Assembly (NCBI GenBank): GCA_964511625.1 | Contig: CAZEJG010000001.1 | Coordinates: forward strand, 62,001-126,000 | Reading direction: 5' to 3' | Length of the DNA: 64,000 nt | Source: Pseudohoeflea sp964511625 | GTDB lineage: Bacteria; Pseudomonadota; Alphaproteobacteria; Rhizobiales; Rhizobiaceae | Shown here: positions 40,570 through 48,620 of the stretch, in pieces | How the letters are laid out: every line of letters starts with the position of its first letter | Numbering within the stretch: the stretch's first letter is position 1 | The notes under the pieces: model-generated | Databases searched by the model: none | What the model was told of the DNA's origin: nothing | Seen by the model: the letters and a program-made list of their open reading frames with translations, nothing else | Position numbers and translations under genes: made by a program

Positions 40570-41675
40570 CTATGGAAAACGATATGAATCCCAGTTCGGT
40601 GGATCAGGAGGCCAATGCGGCCGATGCCACCGGTCCGGCAACCGAGCGCAGCGCGTTCCAGCGCCTGATGACGGTGACCGTCGGCCCGATCGTCGCCGCC
40701 TTCGTGCTGTCGGCCATCATCCTGATGCTGGTCGGTGTCAACCCGCTGACCTATTATGGCTATGTCCTCTCGCGGTCGCTGTTCTCCGGTCTAGGACTGG
40801 AGCAGACGGCCACCCGGATGGCGCCGCTTCTCTTCCTCTGCGCCAGCCTGATCATCGCCTTCCGGGCAGGGATATGGAATCTCGGCACCGACGGGCAGTT
40901 CCTGCTCGGCGCCGTCGTCTCCGCCGCCACCGCGCCGCTGCTCGTGGGCGTCCTGCCCGGCTGGGCGGTGCTGCTGGTCGGCTTCGCGCTTGCGGCGATC
41001 GTCGGGGCCGTCTGGTCGATCATTCCGGCGCTCCTGAAAGCCTATCAGGGCGTCAACGAGATCATCACCACGCTGATGATGTCCTTCCTCGGCGTGCTGC
41101 TGGCCTCGACGCTGGTCAAGCTCGTCTTCCGCGATCCGGACACCACGGTGCCGCAGACCCGTACGCTGCCGGTCGACGACCGCCTGCCGCGGCTCTTCGA
41201 CACCTCGATCTCCAGCGGGCTCGTCTGGGGCCTGATCGCGGTGCTCCTGGTTCATCTGATGATGACCCGCACGTCCTTCGGTCTGCGTCTGCGCATGGTC
41301 GGCGCCAATCCGGCCGCGGCGACCCATGCCGGCCTGTCGGTGCCGCTCCTGACGCTCGCCACCTTCGGTCTTTCGGCCGGGTTCGCCGGCCTGTCCGGCG
41401 CTTCGGAAATCCTCGGCGTCGCCGGCAATGTGCGCGCCAACTGGAACCCGGCCTATGGCCTGATGGTCATTCCGCTGGTTTTCCTCGCCCGTTTCCACGG
41501 GGTGGGCGCGATCGTGCTCGTCTTTTTCTACTCGGCGCTGTTGATCGGCAGCGAGAGTGCCGCCCGTCGCCTCGGCGTGCCGCAGAACTTCACGCTGGTG
41601 CTCGTCGCCAGCCTGCTGATCTGTCTCGGCCTCGGCGAATACATCGACCAACACAAGCGGAAGAAGGAGCGCTGA
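40566..41675 (+). CDS. BMP-type ABC transporter permease (YufP-like)
   Basis: The 369-residue polytopic permease of the BPD_transp_2 type has a cytoplasmic N-terminal segment of about 35 residues, then hydrophobic helices and the coupling-region signature RMVGANPAAATHAGLSVPLL. The segment AGIWNLGTDGQFLLGAVVSA is typical of the family. The ATG at 40566 overlaps the ATPase stop; a second in-frame ATG lies at 40572. It pairs with the next gene as a heterodimeric channel. Confidence 0.92.
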   Translation: MTMENDMNPSSVDQEANAADATGPATERSAFQRLMTVTVGPIVAAFVLSAIILMLVGVNPLTYYGYVLSRSLFSGLGLEQTATRMAPLLFLCASLIIAFRAGIWNLGTDGQFLLGAVVSAATAPLLVGVLPGWAVLLVGFALAAIVGAVWSIIPALLKAYQGVNEIITTLMMSFLGVLLASTLVKLVFRDPDTTVPQTRTLPVDDRLPRLFDTSISSGLVWGLIAVLLVHLMMTRTSFGLRLRMVGANPAAATHAGLSVPLLTLATFGLSAGFAGLSGASEILGVAGNVRANWNPAYGLMVIPLVFLARFHGVGAIVLVFFYSALLIGSESAARRLGVPQNFTLVLVASLLICLGLGEYIDQHKRKKER

Positions 41676-41676
41676 C

Positions 41677-42612
41677 ATGGGTGGATTGCTGACGGAGGCG
41701 TTCCTGTCCTCTCTCTTCACCGGCGCCATCGTCGCCGCCGTACCCATGCTTCTGGCCGGTCTCGGCGAGCAGATGTCCGAAAAGGCCGGTGTCCTCAACA
41801 TCGGCATCGAGGGCATGATGCTGATGGGCGCCTATATGGGCTTTCTCGTCGCCTTCAAGACCGAATCCCTCTGGCTCGGTTTCCTGGGTGGCATGGTCGG
41901 CGGCGTCCTGGTGGCTATCATCATGGCGATCCTCTGCGTCCGTCTGGGCCTCAACCAGATCGTCATCGGCATCGGCCTGACGCTCGGTGTGGAAGGGCTG
42001 ACCGCGCTCCTGCACCACTTCCAGTTCTCGCGCACCTATCCGCGCCTGCCTGCACCCGAGCGGCTGAACATCCCGGGGCTCACCGACCTGCCGGTGATCG
42101 GTCCGTCGCTCTTCGGGCGGCATCTCATCGTCTATATCGCTCTGGTCGCCGTCGCGGTTCTGGCGTTCCTCTATCGCCGCACCAATCTCGGCATGACGCT
42201 CAGGGCCGCCGGCGAACGCCCGGCCGCACTCGATGTCGCCGGCGGCAACGTGCTCGGAATCCGCGTCTTCGCGGTCCTGTTCACCGGGGCCATGGCGGGG
42301 CTGGGCGGCGCCTATCTCGCCAATATCGGGGCAGGGCTGTTCATCCCCTTCATGACCGGTGGTGCCGGCTTCATCGGTATCGTGCTCGCCATGCTGGCGC
42401 GCGGCCGGCCGCTCTGGGTGCTGATCGGTTCGCTGATCTTCGGTGCGGCCCTGTCGATGACCACGGCCCTGCAGGTCGCGGGCTCCAACATTCCGACCGA
42501 CGTTATCCAGATGCTGCCCTTCGCGGCGGTGATGGTCGTCCTCGTGCTCTTCGGCCGCCGGGCAAAACTGCCCTCGGCCCTGGGCGCAGCCTATGAACGC
42601 GGCGCCCGCTAG
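41677..42612 (+). CDS. BMP-type ABC transporter permease (YufQ-like); stop codon lies at a mobile-element boundary
   Basis: The 311-residue permease has SEKAGVLNIGIEGMMLMGAY and the coupling motif LRAAGERPAALDVAGGNVLG, both classic for the second BMP permease. It starts 1 bp after the previous stop. The TAG stop (42610-42612) is formed partly by the first two bases of the inverted-repeat element at 42611, so the present C-terminus (YERGAR) may have been set by the insertion. The family's usual end is close to this point, so function is probably intact. Confidence 0.92.
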   Translation: MGGLLTEAFLSSLFTGAIVAAVPMLLAGLGEQMSEKAGVLNIGIEGMMLMGAYMGFLVAFKTESLWLGFLGGMVGGVLVAIIMAILCVRLGLNQIVIGIGLTLGVEGLTALLHHFQFSRTYPRLPAPERLNIPGLTDLPVIGPSLFGRHLIVYIALVAVAVLAFLYRRTNLGMTLRAAGERPAALDVAGGNVLGIRVFAVLFTGAMAGLGGAYLANIGAGLFIPFMTGGAGFIGIVLAMLARGRPLWVLIGSLIFGAALSMTTALQVAGSNIPTDVIQMLPFAAVMVVLVLFGRRAKLPSALGAAYERGAR

Positions 42613-42876
42613 GGTCAGGACCTGTTAATATGATTGGAATGGCGTTCGAAATGGCAAGATATGCGAGGAGAAGTTTGAAGAGCGGGGCCGTCGCCCCGAT
42701 CGAGAACTTCGACGTGGCAGGTCGCCGCCAGATCGAACGTCCTTCGGATCGGACGAATTTGCACGGGCTGCTTTGTCGCAAAGCCTTGAAAGGCTTCAGC
42801 CTTCCTGCGGCCTTGCTTCGCGCATCCGCACAAATTCGCTCCGACCATTCCAAACAGATTAATAGGTCCTGACCCT
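42611..42876. mobile_element. 266 bp MITE-like element with 32 bp terminal inverted repeats
   Basis: The left end AGGGTCAGGACCTGTTAATA and the right end, read as its complement AGGGTCAGGACCTATTAATC, match at 29 of 32 positions over 42611-42642 and 42845-42876. Inside are a sub-terminal inverted repeat (CGGACGAATTTG / CAAATTCGCTCCG) and small hairpins (CGGGGC / GCCCCG; AAGCCTT / AAGGCTT), and no coding frame. There is no clear target-site duplication. It looks like a non-autonomous transposable element mobilised by an unlinked transposase; family not assigned. It fills most of the gap between the ABC permease and lactonase genes. Confidence 0.85.
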
Positions 42877-42937
42877 GCGGCGCACCCACAATGACCGCGC
42901 CAGGGAGTAGGGCGCGGCACAACAAAGGAGAAATGAC

Positions 42938-43744
42938 ATGGCCGATACCAAAGTCTTCCTGCTCGACGGCGGCTCGCTGGTTCTCGACGGTTTTCACATC
43001 TGGTGGAACAAGGGCCCCGGCGGCGAAGTCCGCTTTCCGGTCTATTCGGTGCTCGTCGATCACCCGAAAGGCAAGTTCCTGATCGATACCGGCTACGATT
43101 TCGATCACGTGCAGAAGGTCCTGCCGTTCGAAAAGCCGCAGCAGAGCGAGCTGCAGACCATTCCCGGTGCGCTGAAACTCCTGGGTCTCGAACCCAAGGA
43201 CATCGACCTGGTGTTCAACTCCCACTTCCATTTTGACCATGTGGGCGGCAACAAGTTCTTCCCGGACACCAAGAAGATCTGCCACAAGGACGAACTCAGC
43301 CAGGCGGCCAAGTGCCAGCCCTTCGAGGTGCTCGGCTATTCCGATCTCGCGTTCTCGGCGGAAGTGGCAGAAGCGCGCGGCATGTCGGACCAGCTCACCA
43401 TGGGCCAGACCGCGGCCAACACCAAGTATGAGACCATCGAGGGCGACGTCGAACTCGCGCCGGGCGTGACGCTCGTCTACACCCCGGGCCACACGGTCGG
43501 CCACTATTCGCTCCTCGTCGAGTTCGACAACCGCCGTCCGCTGCTTCTGACCCTCGACGCCGCCTATACCCGCAAGAACTACGAGCACGACATCAATGCC
43601 GGCTTCCACATCGATCCGGTCGCAGGCGTCAATTCCATGCGCCGGCTCAAGGAGATCGAGAAGGAGAAGAACGCCGAGGTGCTCTTCAGTCACGATCCGG
43701 AGAGCTTCAAGGACTACAAGACCGGCGTGAATTTCTACGGCTGA
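42938..43744 (+). CDS. 4-Pyridoxolactonase (metallo-beta-lactamase fold)
   Basis: This zinc hydrolase opens 4-pyridoxolactone to 4-pyridoxate. The 268-residue product has the MBL metal motif NSHFHFDHVGG, a second His in TPGHTVGHYS, a bridging Asp in LTLDAAY and a final His in LFSHDPESF. The N-terminus TKVFLLDGGSLVLDGFHIWW and the block RFPVYSVLVDHPKGKFLIDT follow the M. loti enzyme closely; an AHL-lactonase label would be the generic alternative. AAAGGAGAAATGAC precedes the ATG. It starts 61 bp after the mobile element. Confidence 0.94.
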   Translation: MADTKVFLLDGGSLVLDGFHIWWNKGPGGEVRFPVYSVLVDHPKGKFLIDTGYDFDHVQKVLPFEKPQQSELQTIPGALKLLGLEPKDIDLVFNSHFHFDHVGGNKFFPDTKKICHKDELSQAAKCQPFEVLGYSDLAFSAEVAEARGMSDQLTMGQTAANTKYETIEGDVELAPGVTLVYTPGHTVGHYSLLVEFDNRRPLLLTLDAAYTRKNYEHDINAGFHIDPVAGVNSMRRLKEIEKEKNAEVLFSHDPESFKDYKTGVNFYG

Positions 43745-43756
43745 GGGGAGGGCGAC

Positions 43757-44941
43757 ATGAAATACGAGGAAACCAAACCGCCGGTCTTCACACTGACCGC
43801 CGGACCCGTGGACGCCTATCCGGAAGTGCTGCGTGCGCTCGGAACCACGGTGCTCTACGACTACGATCCGGCCTTCCAGGCCTTCTTCGAGGACCTGACG
43901 CTGAAGGCGCAAGAGGCGATGGGCTGTGATCTGCCGCCGCTCATCCTCCAGGGTGAGCCGGTGCTGGCGCTCGAGGGCGCCGCGGCCTCGCTGATCGCCA
44001 AGGACGACGTGGTGCTCAACCTCGCCTCGGGCGTCTACGGCAAGGGCTTCGGCTACTGGGCCGCGCGCTACGCCAAGAAGGTCGAGGAGATCGAGGTCCC
44101 CTACGACACCGCGATCGATCCCGAACAGGTCCGCGCCTTCCTCAAGGCGCATCCGGAGGTCAAAATCGTCTGCGTCTGCCACCACGACACACCGTCGGGC
44201 ACGCTCAACGATATCGACGCCATCGGCGCCGTCGTCGCCGAAGCCGGTGCGCTGCTGCTGGTCGACGCGGTGTCTTCCTGGGGCGGCATGCCGACAAGTC
44301 CGACCGCCAGCCAGGCCGGCATTTACGTTACAGGCCCGAACAAGTGCCTCGGCTGTCCGCCGTCCCTTTCGCTGGTCGCCGTCTCCGAGGCTGCCTGGGA
44401 AAAGATCGAGGCCAACCCCGATGCCCCGTTTGCCTCGATGTTGAGCCTCAAGGACTGGAAGAACGCCTGGAAGAAGACCGAGCCGTTCCCCTTCACGCCT
44501 TCGGTAGCCGAACTCAACGGCCTGAGCGCGGCACTCGACCGCTATCTCGACGAGGGACCGGAACAGGTCTGGGCGCGCCATGCGCTGACGGCGAAAATCT
44601 GCCGTGAGGGCATCAAGGCGATGGGTGTGGATTTGTGGCCGGCAAGCGAGGACATCGCCTCTCCGACGGCCACCGCCGTGAAGATGCCGGCGGGTATCGA
44701 TGCCGGCATCGTGCTCAAGGAAGCCCGGGCCCGCTACGGCGTTTCGATGTCCGCCGGACGCGCCGAAACGCTCGGCAAGCTGATCCGTATCGGTCACATG
44801 GGCCCGACCGCACAGCCGGGCTACGCGCTGCTCGCGGTGGCCGCCATGGGCGGAGCGCTCAAGGCCGTGGGCGCGAAGGTAAATGTGGCCGCCGGCCTCT
44901 CGGCCGCGCAGGCCACCTGGGACGCAGCAATCGACGCATAA
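43757..44941 (+). CDS. Pyridoxamine-pyruvate transaminase
   Basis: This fold-type I aminotransferase converts pyridoxamine and pyruvate to pyridoxal and alanine and uses its own substrate in place of bound PLP. The 394-residue product has the N-terminal segment TLTAGPVDAYPEVLRALGTT and the catalytic Lys196 in TGPNKCLGCPP (Lys197 in the M. loti enzyme), with CHHDTPSGTLNDIDAIGAVV and FPFTPSVAELNGL, all matching that enzyme. Generic annotation would be alanine-glyoxylate or serine-glyoxylate aminotransferase. The ATG follows GGGGAGGGCGAC, 12 bp after the lactonase stop. Confidence 0.95.
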   Translation: MKYEETKPPVFTLTAGPVDAYPEVLRALGTTVLYDYDPAFQAFFEDLTLKAQEAMGCDLPPLILQGEPVLALEGAAASLIAKDDVVLNLASGVYGKGFGYWAARYAKKVEEIEVPYDTAIDPEQVRAFLKAHPEVKIVCVCHHDTPSGTLNDIDAIGAVVAEAGALLLVDAVSSWGGMPTSPTASQAGIYVTGPNKCLGCPPSLSLVAVSEAAWEKIEANPDAPFASMLSLKDWKNAWKKTEPFPFTPSVAELNGLSAALDRYLDEGPEQVWARHALTAKICREGIKAMGVDLWPASEDIASPTATAVKMPAGIDAGIVLKEARARYGVSMSAGRAETLGKLIRIGHMGPTAQPGYALLAVAAMGGALKAVGAKVNVAAGLSAAQATWDAAIDA

Positions 44942-44976
44942 GGGCCGGCAACGGCAAACAGGAAAGGAAACAAGAG

Positions 44977-45720
44977 ATGAGTACAAGTCTTGAAGGCCGC
45001 AAGGCGGTCGTCACGGGAGCGGCACAGGGCATCGGCAAGGCCATCGCGAAGGCACTCGCCGAAGCCGGCGCCAAGGTGGTGATTTCCGACATCAACGGCG
45101 AGGGCGCCAAGGCTGCGGCCGCCGATATCGGTCACGGCGCCGTCGGCGTGACCTGCGATTCCACCAAGGTCGACCAGGTCAACAAGATGCTCGAGGACGC
45201 CGCCGAGAACGGCGCCATCGACATCCTCGTCAACAACGCCTCGATCGTTCCCTACATTGCTTGGGACGACGTCGACATGGAGCACTGGCAGAAGATCATC
45301 GACACCAACCTGACGAGCGTCTTCATCGCCAGCCGCAAGGCCACCGACATGATGCGCGCAGCCGACCGCAAGGGCACGGTGCTCAACATCGCCTCCAATG
45401 CGTTCTATGCCGGAACGCCCAACATGTCGGCCTATGTGGCAGCCAAGGGCGGCGTCGTCGGCTTCACCCGCGCGCTGGCGACCGAAGTGGGCAAGTACGG
45501 GATCCGCGTCAACGCGGTCACGCCGGGCCTCATCGATTCCGACGGCGTGAAGGGTAGCCCGCACGCCGAGAGCTTCGGCTTCGTCGAGATGCTCCAGGCA
45601 ATGCCCGGCAAGGGACAGCCAGAGGATATCGCCAAGGTGGTGGCCTTCCTCGTCTCCGACGATGCCGGCTGGATGACCGGCCAGTGCGTCAACGTCGACG
45701 CCGGCATGATCCGCCTCTAG
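44977..45720 (+). CDS. Pyridoxal 4-dehydrogenase (SDR family)
   Basis: This NAD-dependent enzyme oxidises pyridoxal to 4-pyridoxolactone. The 247-residue short-chain dehydrogenase has the cofactor motif TGAAQGIGKAIAKALAEAGA, NNAS, the catalytic Ser in IASNAFYAGTPN and Tyr-x3-Lys in SAYVAAKGG. The segments LVNNASIVPYIAWDDVDMEH and AVTPGLIDSDGVKGSPHAES and FGFVEMLQAMPGKGQPEDIA match the M. loti enzyme. AGGAAAGGAAACAAGAG precedes the ATG at 44977. It is the last gene of the island; a 10 bp hairpin follows. Confidence 0.95.
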   Translation: MSTSLEGRKAVVTGAAQGIGKAIAKALAEAGAKVVISDINGEGAKAAAADIGHGAVGVTCDSTKVDQVNKMLEDAAENGAIDILVNNASIVPYIAWDDVDMEHWQKIIDTNLTSVFIASRKATDMMRAADRKGTVLNIASNAFYAGTPNMSAYVAAKGGVVGFTRALATEVGKYGIRVNAVTPGLIDSDGVKGSPHAESFGFVEMLQAMPGKGQPEDIAKVVAFLVSDDAGWMTGQCVNVDAGMIRL

Positions 45721-45766
45721 GCGCTCCGGACACGTCTGCCGAACTGGCGGACGCGACACAAATATC

Positions 45767-45790
45767 GCGTCAGGCGTTCGCGCCTGACGC
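45767..45790 (+). terminator. Hairpin after the B6 island (possible terminator)
   Basis: GCGTCAGGCG TTCG CGCCTGACGC is a perfect 10 bp stem with a UUCG loop, 46 bp after the last stop. No U-tract follows, so it may be a Rho-dependent end or an mRNA-protecting hairpin. Confidence 0.55.
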
Positions 45791-46072
45791 CGATCTCGTC
45801 CGAACGGTCGAGCAGTGTGCTCCCGTTCACGTCGATCGGACGAAGCTCCCGACTCGTTGGGATGCATGGCGACCGCCTGATGCGTCAAAACAGCCCCACA
45901 GCGCTCCCCAGACAGCAACAGTGATCGTTTGAGCCCCATCCGCTCCAAAGCGCACCGGGAACGCGTCCCTGGCCCCACATGGCGTGTTCGCGCCGGGGAG
46001 GCTGACGATTGCACGACATGCGAGGCGCTCAACGATGGCGCCCGAATCAATGCTGCGAAAAAGGGAGAAAAG
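45791..46072. other. Intergenic stretch before tRNA-Glu; no gene seen
   Basis: With the hairpin, about 350 bp separate the island from tRNA-Glu. No frame here has a convincing start, ribosome-binding site or family resemblance. Downstream of a tRNA 3' end, it is a plausible past integration site, but no attachment-site repeat of the tRNA end was found. Confidence 0.4.
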
Positions 46073-46147
46073 TGGCACGCCCTAGGGGAGTCGAACCCCT
46101 CTTTCCAGAATGAAAATCTGGCGTCCTAACCGATAGACGAAGGGCGC
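46073..46147 (-). tRNA. tRNA-Glu (anticodon UUC)
   Basis: On the minus strand: acceptor GCGCCCT / AGGGCGT, D-arm GTCTATCGGTTAGGAC, anticodon arm CCAGA-TTTTCAT-TCTGG (anticodon TTC), T-arm GAGGGGTTCGACTCCCCT and encoded G-CCA end. Confidence 0.95.
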
Positions 46148-46354
46148 GTGCGAGGCGTCTTATAGTCAGCTCCCCCGGATCCCGCAAGCGCGAAATGGCC
46201 CTAAATTCAAAAAAATGACATGAAATTTTTTCGCCCACTTGAAACGCCCGGTTTTCCGGCGAAATCACGGAAAAACCACGCGAATTGTCTGCCCTTCCGA
46301 TGGTGGAAAACCATCGCGTGGGCCGGTCTCAGGCTGGGCTTCAGATGAGAATCG

Positions 46355-47677
46355 CTATTTCCGGCGGCGGCAGCGCCAGTTCCAGTCGCGCTTCGTGCCG
46401 ATGTCCACATGGACCGAACGGGTGTGACAGTAGGTGCCCACACCGCCGCGACCCGGCATGGCGCGCACATAGGCGGCCAGATCCCATTTGGAAACGCCGG
46501 CGACCTGGATGTCGGCGGCTTCGCAGCTGGTGTGGCGGGAATTGCGGGCACCACCGATCTTGCGATTGTGTTTGGGGCTGCGGAAACCGGAGGTAACGAC
46601 TACCGGACGGCCGTAATGGCGCTCGATGGTCTTGAGCGTCTTGACCAGCTGTGGCTTGAGGCAGGCAATATCGACCGTCTCGGTCTGCACGTGCAGGCCG
46701 TTGGGTGCGAGTCGGGCGAGGCCGGCGGCAGACGCCACCTCGACGCCCTGGGCGTCTTCTCCGTCCTCGTCGTTGCCCGCCTGGATCTCGAACAGCGAGG
46801 ACATCCGGACGCCGGGAAGTCCGCCGGTGTCGTCGCCGGCCGAAGCGCGCGCGACAACGATGTCGTTGCGAAGCGAAACGACCTCGGTCTCGCCCGTCTG
46901 ACTGCTCTGCGGGGCGGGAGCCGGCGCGCTCGGACGTGACGCCTTCGCCTGCACAGGTTTCGGAGGTGTGGGTTCGGAGCCGAACAGGCGGCCGAAGAAG
47001 GATTTCTTCTGGGGCGGTTCCGCAAGCGCGACCGGACGGGCAGGTTGAGTCTGGGCTGGCGCCGCCTGGATCTGTGTATCGCCGCTTGCCGGCACGCTCG
47101 CCGTTGCCTGATCGAGCGCCTGTGCGGCTGGCGATTCTGCCGCCGGAGAAGCAAGGGCTGCGACCTCGACGGGTGCGGCGGCTCCGAGCTGGCGTTCGGG
47201 CGAGGGGCTCGGCACCGGTGCGCCGGGAGCGGCTTCGCCCGTCGGCACGACTGCAGCGGACTGGCCCGTGGTATTCTGGCCCATGGAATTCTGGGTCGTG
47301 GAATAGAGGTTGGAGACCGCTACGGCCTGCCCGTTCTGCATGATGCTGCGGTTGCGCGCATCGAATCCGGCAGAGGCCGAAGGATCGGCCGCCATCGCGG
47401 TCATCGTCGAGGGATCTGCTGGCGCCGCACTTCCTTCGCCGGTTTCGGCGATGGAAAAGGCGCCATTGTCTTCCGAGCCGGGCGCCGAGCCTTGTGCGCC
47501 ATCGACGGGAGCCAGCGACATGGTCTCCGAGGGAGCGTAGGCCTGGTTGCCGGCCATCAGTGTCGGGTCTGTGGCGCTGACGCAGCCGGAAAGGGAAATC
47601 AGCGTCAGGGCAGCGCAGAGGGGCAGGGCGGGATGGCGCTTCGACAGGGCGGAAACGGGGATTTGTGGCGTGATCAT
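46355..47677 (-). CDS. Lipoprotein with C-terminal M15-type (YcbK-like) peptidase domain
   Basis: The 440-residue product begins with a lipoprotein signal (LPLCAALTLISLSGC, Cys32). A long low-complexity Ala/Pro/Ser linker (about 33-320) follows, then a Peptidase_M15_3 domain: VVTSGFRSPKHNRKIGGARN, SRHTSCEAADIQV and GVGTYCHTRSVHVDIG, carrying the expected zinc His/Asp/His. It is probably an outer- or inner-membrane-anchored murein endo- or carboxypeptidase. The start at 47677 is chosen for the compact signal peptide; an ATG at 47716 is also in frame, while the 575-residue open frame is not protein-like at its N-terminus. Confidence 0.88.
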   Translation of the reverse strand: MITPQIPVSALSKRHPALPLCAALTLISLSGCVSATDPTLMAGNQAYAPSETMSLAPVDGAQGSAPGSEDNGAFSIAETGEGSAAPADPSTMTAMAADPSASAGFDARNRSIMQNGQAVAVSNLYSTTQNSMGQNTTGQSAAVVPTGEAAPGAPVPSPSPERQLGAAAPVEVAALASPAAESPAAQALDQATASVPASGDTQIQAAPAQTQPARPVALAEPPQKKSFFGRLFGSEPTPPKPVQAKASRPSAPAPAPQSSQTGETEVVSLRNDIVVARASAGDDTGGLPGVRMSSLFEIQAGNDEDGEDAQGVEVASAAGLARLAPNGLHVQTETVDIACLKPQLVKTLKTIERHYGRPVVVTSGFRSPKHNRKIGGARNSRHTSCEAADIQVAGVSKWDLAAYVRAMPGRGGVGTYCHTRSVHVDIGTKRDWNWRCRRRK

Positions 47678-47921
47678 GCCACGCAATCCGCGTCCGGTTC
47701 CTCGCCGATGATGCATCGAGCCCCCGCTCCTGAGTGGTTTGGCGCCAGTCTGCGCCGTGGCCGGCCTTGAAATTGCTCGGCCTCTGTGACGACCGGAATC
47801 GGGTCGTTCGCCGAAACCATCGCTTTTAAGCCGTTTATCCGCATGGGTGTCAATTGGGGCGAAAGGATGACTGAAGCCCCTTGCGCGGACCAACCCGTTG
47901 ATTCTCTGATACACGAAGATA

Positions 47922-47953
47922 GGCGGGCAAGCCTTTTGCGAAGCTTGCCCGCC
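47922..47953 (-). terminator. Hairpin downstream of gloA
   Basis: GGCGGGCAAGC / GCTTGCCCGCC is a perfect 11 bp stem with a 10 nt loop, 26 bp after the gloA stop on the minus strand. The U-rich tail is weak. The rest of the 300 bp between gloA and the M15 gene shows no gene. Confidence 0.6.
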
Positions 47954-47978
47954 CGGATATTGCTCCGAAAGCGTCGGC

Positions 47979-48419
47979 TTACCAGCTCCCGGTATTCTCC
48001 ATCGATGCCCAGGGCTCGGCCGGCGGCAGGGGATCGCCCTTCTGCAACAGCTCGATCGAGATCCCGTCGGGGGAGCGAACAAAGGCCATGTGGCCGTCGC
48101 GCGGCGGCCGGTTGATCGTCACGCCGCCGTCCTGCAGTTTCGCGCAGAGGCTGTAGATATCATCGACCTGATATGCAAGGTGGCCGAAGTTCCGGCCACC
48201 CTGATAGTCTTCCGGATCCCAGTTGTAGGTCAGCTCCACCATCGGCGCCTTGTTGGCGAGCGCGGCTTCCTTGTCGTCGGAGCCGGCGAGGAAGATGAGG
48301 GTGAAACGGCCCTTTTCGTTCTCGATTCGGCGGATTTCCACCATTCCGAGCTTGTTGCAGTAGAAGTCCAGCGACGCATCGACGTCGGTGACGCGGACCA
48401 TGGTGTGCAGATAGCGCAT
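47979..48419 (-). CDS. gloA: Lactoylglutathione lyase (glyoxalase I)
   Basis: GloA isomerises the methylglyoxal-glutathione hemithioacetal to S-lactoylglutathione in the cytoplasm. The 146-residue product has the four metal ligands of the Ni2+-type enzyme: His5 in MRYLHTMVRV, Glu in PMVELTYNW, His in FGHLAYQVDD and Glu in GISIELLQK. The ATG at 48419 gives the canonical MRYLHTM start; the frame is open upstream. It stands alone, divergent from the cold-shock gene. Confidence 0.95.
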   Translation of the reverse strand: MRYLHTMVRVTDVDASLDFYCNKLGMVEIRRIENEKGRFTLIFLAGSDDKEAALANKAPMVELTYNWDPEDYQGGRNFGHLAYQVDDIYSLCAKLQDGGVTINRPPRDGHMAFVRSPDGISIELLQKGDPLPPAEPWASMENTGSW

Positions 48420-48620
48420 GTAGTCTCTCCGATTAATGACCTGCCAAACCATAGGGGGCATCTAGCCGAAGACAATGGAGAGATCGGGATTGATGGGGAA
48501 AACATCTTGGGTTGTCGAAGTTTCCGGCAAGCCCCTTGCGCTGCGGCCGGAATAGAATGCTATTGTTTCAAATGAGAATCACTTCAAGTGTTGTTGGGCG
48601 TGTACTGGAGAGGCGACCGG

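Noticed and set aside
42638..42872. Short coding frame inside the inverted-repeat element
   Set aside because: The open frame of about 80 codons has no ribosome-binding site or protein-like pattern and overlaps the terminal repeats.
42938..43744. N-acyl-homoserine lactonase (quorum quenching)
   Set aside because: The metal motif is shared by the whole fold; the N-terminal and substrate-facing segments and neighbouring genes fit 4-pyridoxolactonase much better.
42503..44986. 827-codon minus-strand open frame opposite the lactonase and transaminase genes
   Set aside because: It lies antisense to two well-supported enzymes, crosses the mobile element, and its composition is a mirror of high-GC codon bias; no domain is seen.
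45721..46147. tRNA-Glu as the integration site of the B6 island
   Set aside because: No repeat of the tRNA 3' end was found at the other side of the island and no integrase is present in the window.
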